Assembly: GCA_030849075.1 (NCBI GenBank)
Contig: JASAOO010003362.1
Span: forward strand, 23,072 to 47,293
Reading direction: 5' to 3'
Source: Zelonia costaricensis
Lineage: Eukaryota > Euglenozoa > Kinetoplastea > Trypanosomatida > Trypanosomatidae
Length of the DNA stretch: 24,222 nt
Shown: positions 16,947 through 24,222 of the stretch, one piece after another
Position numbering within the stretch: position 1 is the stretch's first letter
Layout: each line of letters starts with the position of its first letter
The notes under the pieces: generated by a model
The model's input: the letters and a program-made list of their open reading frames with translations, nothing else
Told to the model about the DNA's origin: nothing
Databases searched by the model: none
Translations under genes and position numbers: made by a program

Positions 16947-18023
16947 ATGTCGTCCGCATCCTCGCTGCCTCGGACAGGTGGTGCGGCGCCGCAGCAGGAC
17001 GACAGCAGCCGCGGCAGCGGGTTCGTGCACCTCAACACCCCCGCGAGCATCCACTACACAGCCGGCCACACCGTCTCCATCTCCGCGCTGCGGCAGCACA
17101 AGTCCCGCGTCGAGTGCGTCACGTTGCCGGAGTCGATGGCGGTCTGGCGCAGGGCGTTTGCGCGGTACGTGAAGGAGGAGGGCTACAGCAGCTTCGCCGC
17201 GGACATCGAGGACGAGCGCAGCGGCAGCGGCCCAATTCTGCCCCCGCTTGTGCCGCACCGCGCAGGCCCGCTGCGCCGCCGCGCCGGGGAAACGCCGTCG
17301 AGCCTTGACGCCTTCTTCAGCGCCCCACCCGCTCCGCCAGGTGCGTCAACGTCGCTCGCAGCGTCCGCGGCGTCGAGCACCACCGCGTCCGACTCGCAGA
17401 CACCGCCGCCCGTCTCCGGCTCCGCAGTCGACGGCAACAGTTTCGCGTCGGCGAGTTCACAAGCAACAGCGGCACCAGTGAACGCCACCACCACCACCAT
17501 CACCACTGCCGGCGGCGGTGACGACGGCATTGCCATTGTGAGCCACCATAAGATCGCGGGGCGACAGCAGTTTGTCTACCCTGACCACGACGGCGTCCTC
17601 TCTGCTGGCGTCGTGCCGGAGATTGTGGTGACTGCCGAGGAGCGGGCGGAGGAGGCGGCGGCGCGTGCCTTCTACATCTCGCCACTTGCCATGTCAGAGG
17701 AGGAGCTCGCGGCGTTCGAGGAGCTGCAGGCGCTCTGGCGCAGCCGCGCCCGCAGTCACTCGTTTCTCGGCGCCCAGCACCGTCACGCCGCGAAGGGGAC
17801 GGTGGATCCGTCGCTGCCGTCCACCTCTGCCACAGCGGAGGGGGAGGGCGTGGCGAAGCGGCCGCGGCATGAGGGGCTGGGGGGTGCGACCGGGCGCCGC
17901 GGCGCGCCGGCGGCGGAGGCTGCATTCGCGGAGGCCGAGACCCTGGTGGAGGAGGAGTCGGCGCTCGACAAGGAGCTCGCCGAGGCGCTGCGTATGGCCG
18001 ACGACCTGCTGCGCTTTGCGTGA
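16947..18023 (+). CDS. Conserved-looking protein of unknown function
   Basis: A 358-residue protein I do not recognise. Residues 24-90 look folded (GFVHLNTPASIHYTAGH, then RVECVTLPESMAVWRRAFARYVKEEGY and an acidic end). Residues 95-195 are Ala/Ser/Thr/Pro-rich linker. Residues 198-272 form a second ordered part (VSHHKIAGRQQFVYPDHDG, EIVVTAEERAEEAAARAFYISPLAMSEEEL then LQALWRSRARS). The C-terminus (327-358) is an acidic helix ending LRMADDLLRFA. KRPRH at 304-308 could be a nuclear signal, and SSLDAFF at 118-124 looks like a PCNA-binding box without the usual Gln; both are weak. Codon use is coding-like in the ordered parts. ATG 16947 is the first ATG after the acceptor. Confidence 0.85.
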   Translation: MSSASSLPRTGGAAPQQDDSSRGSGFVHLNTPASIHYTAGHTVSISALRQHKSRVECVTLPESMAVWRRAFARYVKEEGYSSFAADIEDERSGSGPILPPLVPHRAGPLRRRAGETPSSLDAFFSAPPAPPGASTSLAASAASSTTASDSQTPPPVSGSAVDGNSFASASSQATAAPVNATTTTITTAGGGDDGIAIVSHHKIAGRQQFVYPDHDGVLSAGVVPEIVVTAEERAEEAAARAFYISPLAMSEEELAAFEELQALWRSRARSHSFLGAQHRHAAKGTVDPSLPSTSATAEGEGVAKRPRHEGLGGATGRRGAPAAEAAFAEAETLVEEESALDKELAEALRMADDLLRFA

Positions 18024-18294
18024 TGCGCTGAGGCTCGTCTGAGCTCGTCCTGGGCTGCGGGCCGTCCGTGGCGGCTGGGCGGTGTGTGCGTGGGGTGGTG
18101 CGCCACCGTCAGCACGTTCTACTCGAGTGAAGAAATGTTGGAAAGAAAAAACAGGCACAAATAGAAGTCTCATGAATACAAGTATGCCTAGATGTGAGTG
18201 TGAGATCTCCACTGGGGGGCTCTTCATGTCCAAGAGCCCAGAGGACTGCGTTGGACTCCGTTGCACGGCACCGAACATGCTTTGCGCCTCCTCA

Positions 18295-18690
18295 CCTGTT
18301 CCTTTCGCCTCCCCCACTCTCCTCCTGCTACCCCCGTCCCTCTCCCTTCGCTGCGACGTACCCCCACGGCTCGCGTACACACGCCGCGCATCACCACAGT
18401 GTTCACGACATCTCGCTCGCCCTTCCTTTTCTCCTTCCGCTCTCGCTCTCGCTCTCTCGCACAGCATCCGTACGCCTATCGTGCGTTCTCCTCCCTCTTT
18501 CAGCGTGTCTTCTCTTCTCCTGCTGACTGCCTCGACCTCCCCCCCTCCCTCCTCCCTGCCATCGACACGCTCTCTCCCTCTCCCCACGCACCTCCACCCC
18601 CTCCCTTCTCCTTCTAACCTCGCCTTCCACGTATCGCTCACGCTCCCCAGGCGGCGCTTTCTCTTTCCTCTCTCGATCCATTCGTCTGTG
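18295..18690 (+). other. Very long polypyrimidine tract
   Basis: Almost 400 bases dominated by C and T on the + strand, with CTCTCG-type short repeats near 18440. It marks the + strand as transcribed and could serve several acceptors. Confidence 0.7.
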
Positions 18691-18735
18691 CTGCTGTGGT
18701 AAAGAGAAAGAAGAAGAAAAGAAGATCGACTATAC

Positions 18736-18737
18736 AG

Positions 18738-18762
<25 letters not shown>
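18736..18762 (+). repeat. (CA)n microsatellite
   Basis: About 13 CA units with little interruption, 220 bases before ATG 18984. Confidence 0.9.
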
Positions 18763-18768
<6 letters not shown>

Positions 18769-18860
18769 AGTGCTCGGCGTTGAGAAGTCTTGTCTCCGTG
18801 TGCGTCTGTTTGTTTGCAGTGGCCTCGTGTTGGTACACGCCTTCGCTCCGTCTGACGGCG

Positions 18861-18901
18861 CTCTGCTGCTCTTCGTTGTTTTCCCTGTCTGCTCGCCTCA
18901 G
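18861..18901 (+). promoter_or_regulatory. Predicted trans-splice acceptor for the mitochondrial protein gene
   Basis: Pyrimidine-rich tract ending GCTCGCCTCAG, AG at 18900-18901, 83 bases before the start codon. Other candidates are the AGs at 18818-18819 and 18937-18938. Confidence 0.55.
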
Positions 18902-18983
18902 CGCCTCCGCCGCATCTCGCCACCCCCCCCCTCGGCAGGAGGCACAGCGCCCACGTCAACTGGAAGAGACCACAGCCACAGGA

Positions 18984-19775
18984 ATGCTTCGTCTTTGCAC
19001 GTCTGCCCGCGCTGCCGGCGCCACTTTCCTCTCCGGCCCCATCAGCGTGGCGGTGGCCCCGATGGGGGCGGCGGCGCTGCTGCAGTCCCGCTGCGGGTTC
19101 GCCACTGGCGCCGGCGCCGCCGCAGCGGAGCGGCGCTACTACACGCAGCCCCTGCGTGCGCCACAGTACGGCACGAGCACGGTGGTGGGCCGTCAGAAGG
19201 GTGACATGATTGCGATGGCGGCCCCGGGCGAGGCGGCGATGTCGCCCATGGCGGAGGAGATGGCGACCGGGCTGGGCCACAAGATCGGTGTCGCACACCC
19301 GAGCTCGACTGAGCGGTGCACGTCTGGGTCGCCCTCGGCGCGGGTGCAGCGGGTGCGCGCGCTGATGGGCCACTGCCGGTCCGTGCGGTACAACCACGAA
19401 GGGGTGCCGGTGGAGGGGTCGCTGCTGCTGCTGCCGTGGCGGGAGCAGCTGCGCCTCGCCGCTGCCATCCTCGCGGCGTTGTGCATCACCAAGGCCTTCT
19501 TCGACGTGGTGCGCTTCGAGCTGCTCTACTACGGCGTCTGGAAGCTGGGCTACCGCAACGACGGCTCCTTCGCAAAGCGTCTCCTCTATTACGGCTCGAC
19601 GGCGATGCTGGCGGCCGGGCTCTTCTTCAGCTTCAACGTGAACTTCTTCATCACCGCCTGCATCGTGGGCCGGCGCGAGATCGCTGGGCACATGGTGTGC
19701 GACGTCTTCGCCTACATCATGCCACGCCGCACGCTGCAGGTGGTGACAAGTCGCATGGGTTTCCTCGCCGCGTAA
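18984..19775 (+). CDS. Predicted mitochondrial two-helix membrane protein, function unknown
   Basis: A 263-residue protein. The N-terminus (MLRLCTSARAAGATFL, then many Ala/Arg/Ser and no acidic residue until E49) is a typical mitochondrial presequence, with a likely cleavage zone near residues 36-53. Residues 54-145 are soluble. Two hydrophobic segments follow: about 157-176 (LRLAAAILAALCITKAFF) and about 206-228 (TAMLAAGLFFSFNVNFFITA). They are separated by an aromatic-rich loop, FELLYYGVWKLGYRNDGSFAKRLLYYG. The C-terminal 35 residues are basic and hydrophobic. I cannot name the family; a subunit or assembly factor of an inner-membrane complex is one guess. The frame is open further upstream, but that part is made of the CA array and pyrimidine tract and lies before the acceptor. 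It is the last convincing gene in the window. Confidence 0.87.
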   Translation: MLRLCTSARAAGATFLSGPISVAVAPMGAAALLQSRCGFATGAGAAAAERRYYTQPLRAPQYGTSTVVGRQKGDMIAMAAPGEAAMSPMAEEMATGLGHKIGVAHPSSTERCTSGSPSARVQRVRALMGHCRSVRYNHEGVPVEGSLLLLPWREQLRLAAAILAALCITKAFFDVVRFELLYYGVWKLGYRNDGSFAKRLLYYGSTAMLAAGLFFSFNVNFFITACIVGRREIAGHMVCDVFAYIMPRRTLQVVTSRMGFLAA

Positions 19776-20204
19776 GCTGGTGCAGCGGCGGTCGGAACGG
19801 AGGCTTGTCTGGCAAGAGCCGCAAGCGCTCGCATCAACTGTGCACGGACAAGGGAAATGAGGCGGGCGTAGAGGGTGGTGGAAGCTCATCTGCAGTCACC
19901 CCAGCATCCCCGTCCTCCTTGTTTTCTCCTGCTGCTGCCGGCGCTGCGGTGATGCGCCGTCGTTGTTTAGGAGGGGGGAGAATCCAAAGAAAACAAAAAA
20001 AAAAGGAAACGCTTTCACGTCTTTTCATCTTCACGTCTTTGCTTCCTTTTTTCTGTTTGTATCCCGGAGAGTTCGCGTTGGCACTTCGGTGTCTTGAGTT
20101 CCCGTTGAGTGCCTCGCCGCCGTCTTGACTTTTCTTTCCCTCACACGCTCCTTCTCCTCCTCCTCACCCTTGCCTTTCCCCTCGTCCTCGTCTGCGACGC
20201 ACCG

Positions 20205-20222
20205 TACCGCTACCGCTACCGC
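20205..20222 (+). repeat. Three tandem TACCGC copies
   Basis: Exact hexamer triplication followed by related CCGCTGCCGCC sequence, in the noncoding region after the mitochondrial protein gene. Confidence 0.8.
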
Positions 20223-20614
20223 CGCTGCCGCCACCTCCTCTTCCCCATTCTGCCTTCACGCCTTTTCTTTGTGTCGCGTTCTGGTGCGGAGCCGGCGTAC
20301 GCCCTGTTACGGTAGCCGTCGGCCTTGACAGGCGTGTAGCTTCCTTGCGTTTCTCCTCTTCCCCCCTCGCCCCATGTGGCTGGCGCGTTGCTTGTTGGTG
20401 TCTATTAGTGTGTTGCTGGCGCTGCTGTTGTGCTCAACTTGTTGAACTGAAAAGAAAGAGAACTAAAGACTCCGTGGCTTCCTATTTGCTTCCTGACCAG
20501 CAGCGACGGCTCACGTAGCACCGGTTGTCTCCGTCTTCTCACCTCCCCCTCTTCCCTCCTCCAATCCGTGCGCCACGAACGAAAGTACGGCGGCAACGTG
20601 TACGAGTGTTTACT

Positions 20615-20637
20615 TGTGTGTGTGTGTGTGTGTGTGC
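20615..20637 (+). repeat. (TG)n microsatellite
   Basis: About 11 TG units, some 840 bases after the last convincing stop codon. Confidence 0.9.
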
Positions 20638-20707
20638 GTGCTCGCCACGACGGCGCCGGTACAGAGACGGGGAAACGGAGTCGCGGAGACGACATTGAGC
20701 TTAACTC

Positions 20708-20735
20708 GCCCTCTCTCTCTTCTCCTTTCCTGCAG
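20708..20735 (+). promoter_or_regulatory. Strong acceptor-like polypyrimidine/AG site
   Basis: CTCTCTCTCTTCTCC then TTTCCTGCAG, AG at 20734-20735. It has the form of a good trans-splice acceptor, but the first ATG after it (20918) opens a 164-codon frame without coding-like codon use. Confidence 0.45.
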
Positions 20736-21194
20736 GCTGTTTTGAGACGTCGCGGTGCTCCCGCCTTTTTTTGTGCGTGTTGTTGCGCGGCGCTTTGCTT
20801 TTGATTTCTGGTTGGTCGGTTTGTGCTGCAGGTGGCCGGTGACGTGGTGCCTTTTGCGTTCTGTGTGTGGGTTTGTTTGTGTGTGTTTGTGTGGACAAGA
20901 GGAGGGGCGAGTGGGCGATGTCGTCACGGTGCTACGAGACAACAGAGGACGAGAACGAGAGTACGCACGCGTGTGCGGTGTTAACGACTCCTTCTCCTTT
21001 CCTCTGTCATGTCTTCACATCTCCCTCTTCGTTTCTTCTTTCTCTTCCCTCCACCTCCCTTGCTTGGATCAGTGACCAGGTGTCACGGACCGACATTGGG
21101 AGGCGGCGCAGCAGCGACAGCACATACACTGCTGAAGCAGGGAGGGTACGCACACCAGGAAGAGGAGCGAGCTCAGTCAAGACCCTCGTGAGGC

Positions 21195-21210
21195 AGAGAG
21201 AGAGAGAGAG
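21195..21210 (+). repeat. (GA)n microsatellite
   Basis: Short AG/GA array on the + strand; a similar one lies at 23613-23626. Confidence 0.8.
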
Positions 21211-22211
21211 CGTGTGGGCGTTGAGCAAGCCCTGCGTCACTCGAGAAGAAGAAAAAAAGGTACCAGGCTGCGGTCTACCTCTTGCCACTGTGATCGACCG
21301 TACATTTTGCACGCTCTCTCGCACTTTCTTGTCTTCAACCCCACGACTGCTTTCTTTTTGTTGTTTGTTGATCAGGTCCAGCGCGAGGGTGGTCGATCGA
21401 GCTCTCTCCTAGTACATCTACAGACGCGGTGTGAAGGTGCCTGCTGCAGCCTTCTTTGTGATCCTCTTACTGCATGTGTGTCTAGGTGAGTACTCGCTGG
21501 CGCGCTTCTCTCAGAGTGTTTCTCACTTTACCTCGTCTCCCTCCATCGCCTCCCTGTAACCTCCGATACCCCCACCACCCTACCCCCTACCTCTTCCACG
21601 CAGAAGACGCTACTCCCTTTCTCCCCTTTGGATTCTCATGCTTCTGCTGATGATTTTGCTGGTGTTCTTTTGTCTCCTTATTTTTCCTCTTGTGTGTCTT
21701 TCCTCTGCGCCTTTGGCTCGTCTGCCCCTCGTTCCATTTGCGCTTCAACTTGACGCCGTTCGAGTTGGTTGAATTCCGCTTCCACTACGAGTACGAACAC
21801 GACCGCCGCCTCCTCTCCCGTACTCCTCTGATGGACGCACGCCACTTCTCGTCCGCGCGCTGCCTCATTTGCTCTTTCGTTCTGAAGCTGTCTCGGTTCA
21901 TCGCGCAGTCTCCGCAGTGGGCTGTCACGTGGTTGACGCGACCTCTCCTCCTCGTCTCGCCTTTTTTTTTGATGTGACGCGCGTGCGTGCGTACCTCGAG
22001 AGCCGCACAGACGGAGCAGCGACGCGATAAAAGGAGCGCGGAAGGGGCAGCAGTCGTTGAGCCGACACGCGCGGTATGCGTGGCGATGGACTCGTAAGGC
22101 GATACGATGCGGCAACGGAGATGCGCAAGCGAGCGAGGCTGGCGGGGCTCTCTGTGAAGAGAACCCAAGTGCACGCGTGCTTGTGTCAGACAGAGAGGGG
22201 CAAGGAGGTGC

Positions 22212-22230
22212 GGGGGGAGGGGGGGAGGGG
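22212..22230 (+). other. G-quadruplex-like motif
   Basis: G6, A, G7, A, G4 on the + strand, inside a 65-base purine-rich patch within an otherwise pyrimidine-rich region. Confidence 0.7.
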
Positions 22231-22247
22231 AACGCAAGGCCGAGAAG

Positions 22248-22269
22248 CCGCTTGTTCAATTCGAAGCGG
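22248..22269 (+). other. Short hairpin
   Basis: CCGCTT (22248-22253) and AAGCGG (22264-22269) are perfect inverted copies around a 10-base loop. It is placed 18 bases after the G-rich motif. Confidence 0.5.
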
Positions 22270-22960
22270 GCTGCGGTGCCTAGAAGGTAAAACTCCGTCT
22301 CTCGCCTCGCTCCTCTCCCCCACTCCTCAGGCCTTCCTCCTCTGCGCGGCCCGGCGCACACACGCCCATCCCTTTTCCTTTCCCTCCTCCCTTGTGCTCC
22401 TGCCTCATCCAGAGCGAGCCCGACTCTGCCTGCCGTTCTACCCACGGCCCACCCTCGGTTTCCTATCTCCGCCCTCCTCCCTCTTCGTGGTGGATGCGCC
22501 TGATGCTGTGGCTTCCATTCGGCATTGCCTCACGCTCCACCTTGCGGGCTTTACCACCCGTGTCCTGCCGCCTCCTTCTCGCTAGCCGTTTTTGTTTTCC
22601 CTTTGTGGTTCGATGCCCCATTGGTTGGTTGTGTTCTCGACCGCCCCGGTTTGCCCTTATTATGTCTCTTCGCATACTAGACGCACACTGCACCAGTGTT
22701 CTTTTCTGATTTCTGTCTTGACGTCCAGTGTCACGTTCGGTTCATGAGGTCTGGCTTCTCTTCTTTTTTTTTTTCTGGTCTGCTGTGTCGCATCATCCGC
22801 GTCTCTTTTGTGTTGCCCTCTCCGGAGACCTGACATTTGGTTTCCTCTTTAACTCCGGAGCTCCCGCCGTCCACGCTCTTCTCCTTCTCTTCCACTGTCC
22901 CGGCCTCCTCCTCCGTCACCCCACCCCTCTCCTCGCACACTGCACTGGTGGATGTGCGAG

Positions 22961-22990
22961 GTGTGTGTGTGTGTGCGCGTGTGTGCGTGC
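22961..22990 (+). repeat. (TG)n microsatellite, interrupted
   Basis: TG array with CG interruptions in the noncoding region. Confidence 0.85.
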
Positions 22991-23718
22991 CTATGCTATC
23001 AACACCCGTTTCTCTTTCCGAAGCAACAGGCGTGCGTTTTTACCCCCCTCTGCCTTTTCTCCCGTGCTTGTGCGTTCCTCCTCGTCTTTTCTTTTTTTCT
23101 TGTCTTTATGCCTGTGTGCACATGAGGGCGTGCTCGGGAGTGCCTCCCCCTTCTCCGTACCTTCGCTGCTGCTTCCTCCGCTCTCTCTCGTCCATTCAGA
23201 AAATTCGACTTCGTCCCTCTTTTCCGAAAGGGACTCGCAGCTGCGCGCTGGGCAATGAGGCGGGGGGGGGGTGGCGTCAGCGCACCTTGCCGTCGGTGCC
23301 ATCACGCGTCTGTGAGCCTGCGCGCAGGTGTGTGCTGCCGCGTGATGGGCACCACGGAAACGAGTGCTACTGCTCCTTCATTTTCACCGGCCTTGCCAAC
23401 AACTCGTACTTCTCCACGTGGTCTTCTTTTTCTTTTGTGCTGCACACGTCTTTTACTCCTCCACTTCCTTCTCCTTTCTCTCAAATCTCCCTATTCCTTC
23501 TCTTGCACTGCTGCCCCGCGTCGGACGCCCGTGCCCGCCACCCATCTCCCGCCTCCCTCCCACGTTGTGTGCGTGGTCTCTCCCTCCCCTCAGCCAGAGA
23601 GGCATGAAGATGCAGAGAGAGAGAGGGTGCAGGCTGGGTGGGTCCGGAACGTCGACGGGGAAACACACAGCAGCGTCGCCCGGCTTTGGTGTACGCAGGT
23701 GTGCGACAGTGTGCATGT

Positions 23719-23735
23719 GTCTGTGTGTGTGTGTG
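23719..23735 (+). repeat. (TG)n microsatellite
   Basis: Short TG array near the right end. Confidence 0.8.
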
Positions 23736-24222
23736 GTCGTTTGTGGGTGCGTGTCTGTGGGCCTCAAGTTTCTATTTCTCTTCCTAGCTCTTTCTCGCGT
23801 GCCGGCGTCCACCGATCGTCTCCCTCCCCGTCTCGCTAAAGCCAAACAATAGCAGCACGGGCAGGGCGCAACACGCGGCAAAGCACAAATGCACGTAATA
23901 GAGCCACACCGCATCGTCACCAGCACAGCCACCACCGTCCCAACCGCCACCATCGCCATCGCCGGATCGACAAGCTCACGCACCGGGGGGGGGGGCGGCG
24001 CGCAAGGGACCGCGCGGCCGTTTGTGGGCCCCTGCCGGGATGCTCGCGTGCTGCCCTGCGATTGACACGCACACTGCACATGGCACTGCCTCGCTCTCCT
24101 CATGTCCGTTGGGAAGGCGCAGCTCTCATCGTTGCGCGCCTGTTTCCCTGTCTGCGTGTGCGGGCGTGTCGTTGGAGGTTTGGTGACGTTTGACGTCTGT
24201 TTCCTTTTTGAACTCTTTTCAC

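Larger units (their letters stand above)
18024..18983 (+). other. Spacer 358-residue protein gene-mitochondrial protein gene
   Basis: No gene seen. It contains about 400 bases of almost continuous pyrimidine sequence (18295-18690), an A/G-rich patch (18700-18722), a long CA array, and splice acceptors before ATG 18984. Confidence 0.7.
19776..24222 (+). other. 4.4-kb gene-poor region
   Basis: No protein gene, tRNA or other RNA gene can be supported. The + strand is pyrimidine-rich in blocks (20110-20370, 20500-20575, 21500-21780, 22290-22480, 22690-23220, 23360-23620), with many possible splice acceptors, of which 20734-20735 is the best. TG arrays occur but no CA array. Homopolymer runs are G rather than C near the right end. 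It could be a very long 3' UTR, the long leader of a gene beyond the window, or the end of a transcription unit. Confidence 0.6.

Noticed and set aside
575..19775. Functional operon linking the three trafficking genes
   Set aside because: SEC22, the CNH protein and WASHC3 act at different steps and are mixed with unrelated genes; shared transcription is general in this group and does not imply joint function.
17694..19889. 731-codon open frame on the - strand
   Set aside because: It runs antisense through the end of one gene, a spacer and another gene, with no family match. GC-rich third positions remove stops from the antisense frames, so such frames are expected.
22241..22310. tRNA-like B box (TTCAATTCG) and a possible intron (GTAAAA to TCAG) near 22286-22330
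   Set aside because: The arms around the TTCAATT loop do not pair as a T arm, no A box is found, and cis-introns are very rare in these genomes; the pyrimidine/AG more likely resembles a trans-splice acceptor.
21678..22445. 255-codon open frame on the - strand in the gene-poor region
   Set aside because: Rich in Arg and Glu from antisense pyrimidine tracts, with no domain; it overlaps the small + strand frames.
22728..23839. Several + strand frames of 160-256 codons
   Set aside because: Their sequences are mainly Ser, Leu, Phe, Pro and Cys as expected from translating pyrimidine tracts and TG arrays, with no ordered segment.
19776..24222. CRISPR array, insertion sequence or retroposon
   Set aside because: No regularly spaced direct repeats, no terminal inverted repeats and no reverse transcriptase frame. 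A short degenerate retroposon (SIDER type) cannot be excluded without a profile search.

Overview
The window looks like nuclear DNA of a trypanosomatid of the Leishmania group (Leishmania, or a close relative such as Crithidia, Leptomonas or Endotrypanum). The evidence is consistent: nine intron-less genes all on the + strand; coding regions very GC-rich at third codon positions; spacers full of (TG)n/(CA)n microsatellites; and a long pyrimidine tract ending in an AG upstream of each start codon. That is the layout of a polycistronic transcription unit processed by spliced-leader trans-splicing and polyadenylation. The species cannot be fixed from the sequence alone.

Layout, left to right: the 3' part of a SEC22-type R-SNARE (2-574); the proteasome maturation factor UMP1 (1572-1946); a small RNA polymerase III subunit of the RPC11/POLR3K type (3044-3523); a 1311-residue CNH/VPS39-TGFBRAP1-like protein with an ankyrin-like C-terminus (4065-8000); a NAP1 histone chaperone with an RGG tail (8728-9783); a 1012-residue mostly disordered protein of unknown function (11785-14823); the WASH-complex subunit WASHC3/CCDC53 (15478-16368); an unknown 358-residue protein (16947-18023); and a predicted mitochondrial two-helix membrane protein (18984-19775). 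The last 4.4 kb (19776-24222) has no convincing protein gene or RNA gene.

The genes do not form a functional operon; neighbours in such units are generally unrelated and are regulated after transcription. Three of them (SEC22, the CNH/VPS39-like protein, WASHC3) belong to vesicle traffic, two act on transcription or chromatin (RPC11, NAP1) and one on proteasome assembly. Control elements visible in the DNA are the polypyrimidine/AG trans-splice acceptors, upstream leaders free of ATG, and microsatellites in the untranslated regions.

I found no clearly new multi-gene system. The points most worth a second look are the altered second zinc ribbon of RPC11, the CNH-to-ankyrin architecture, the low-complexity linker inside WASHC3, the RGG tail on NAP1, and the pyrimidine-rich, gene-poor last 4.4 kb, which contains a G-quadruplex-like motif and a pair of overlapping small frames.
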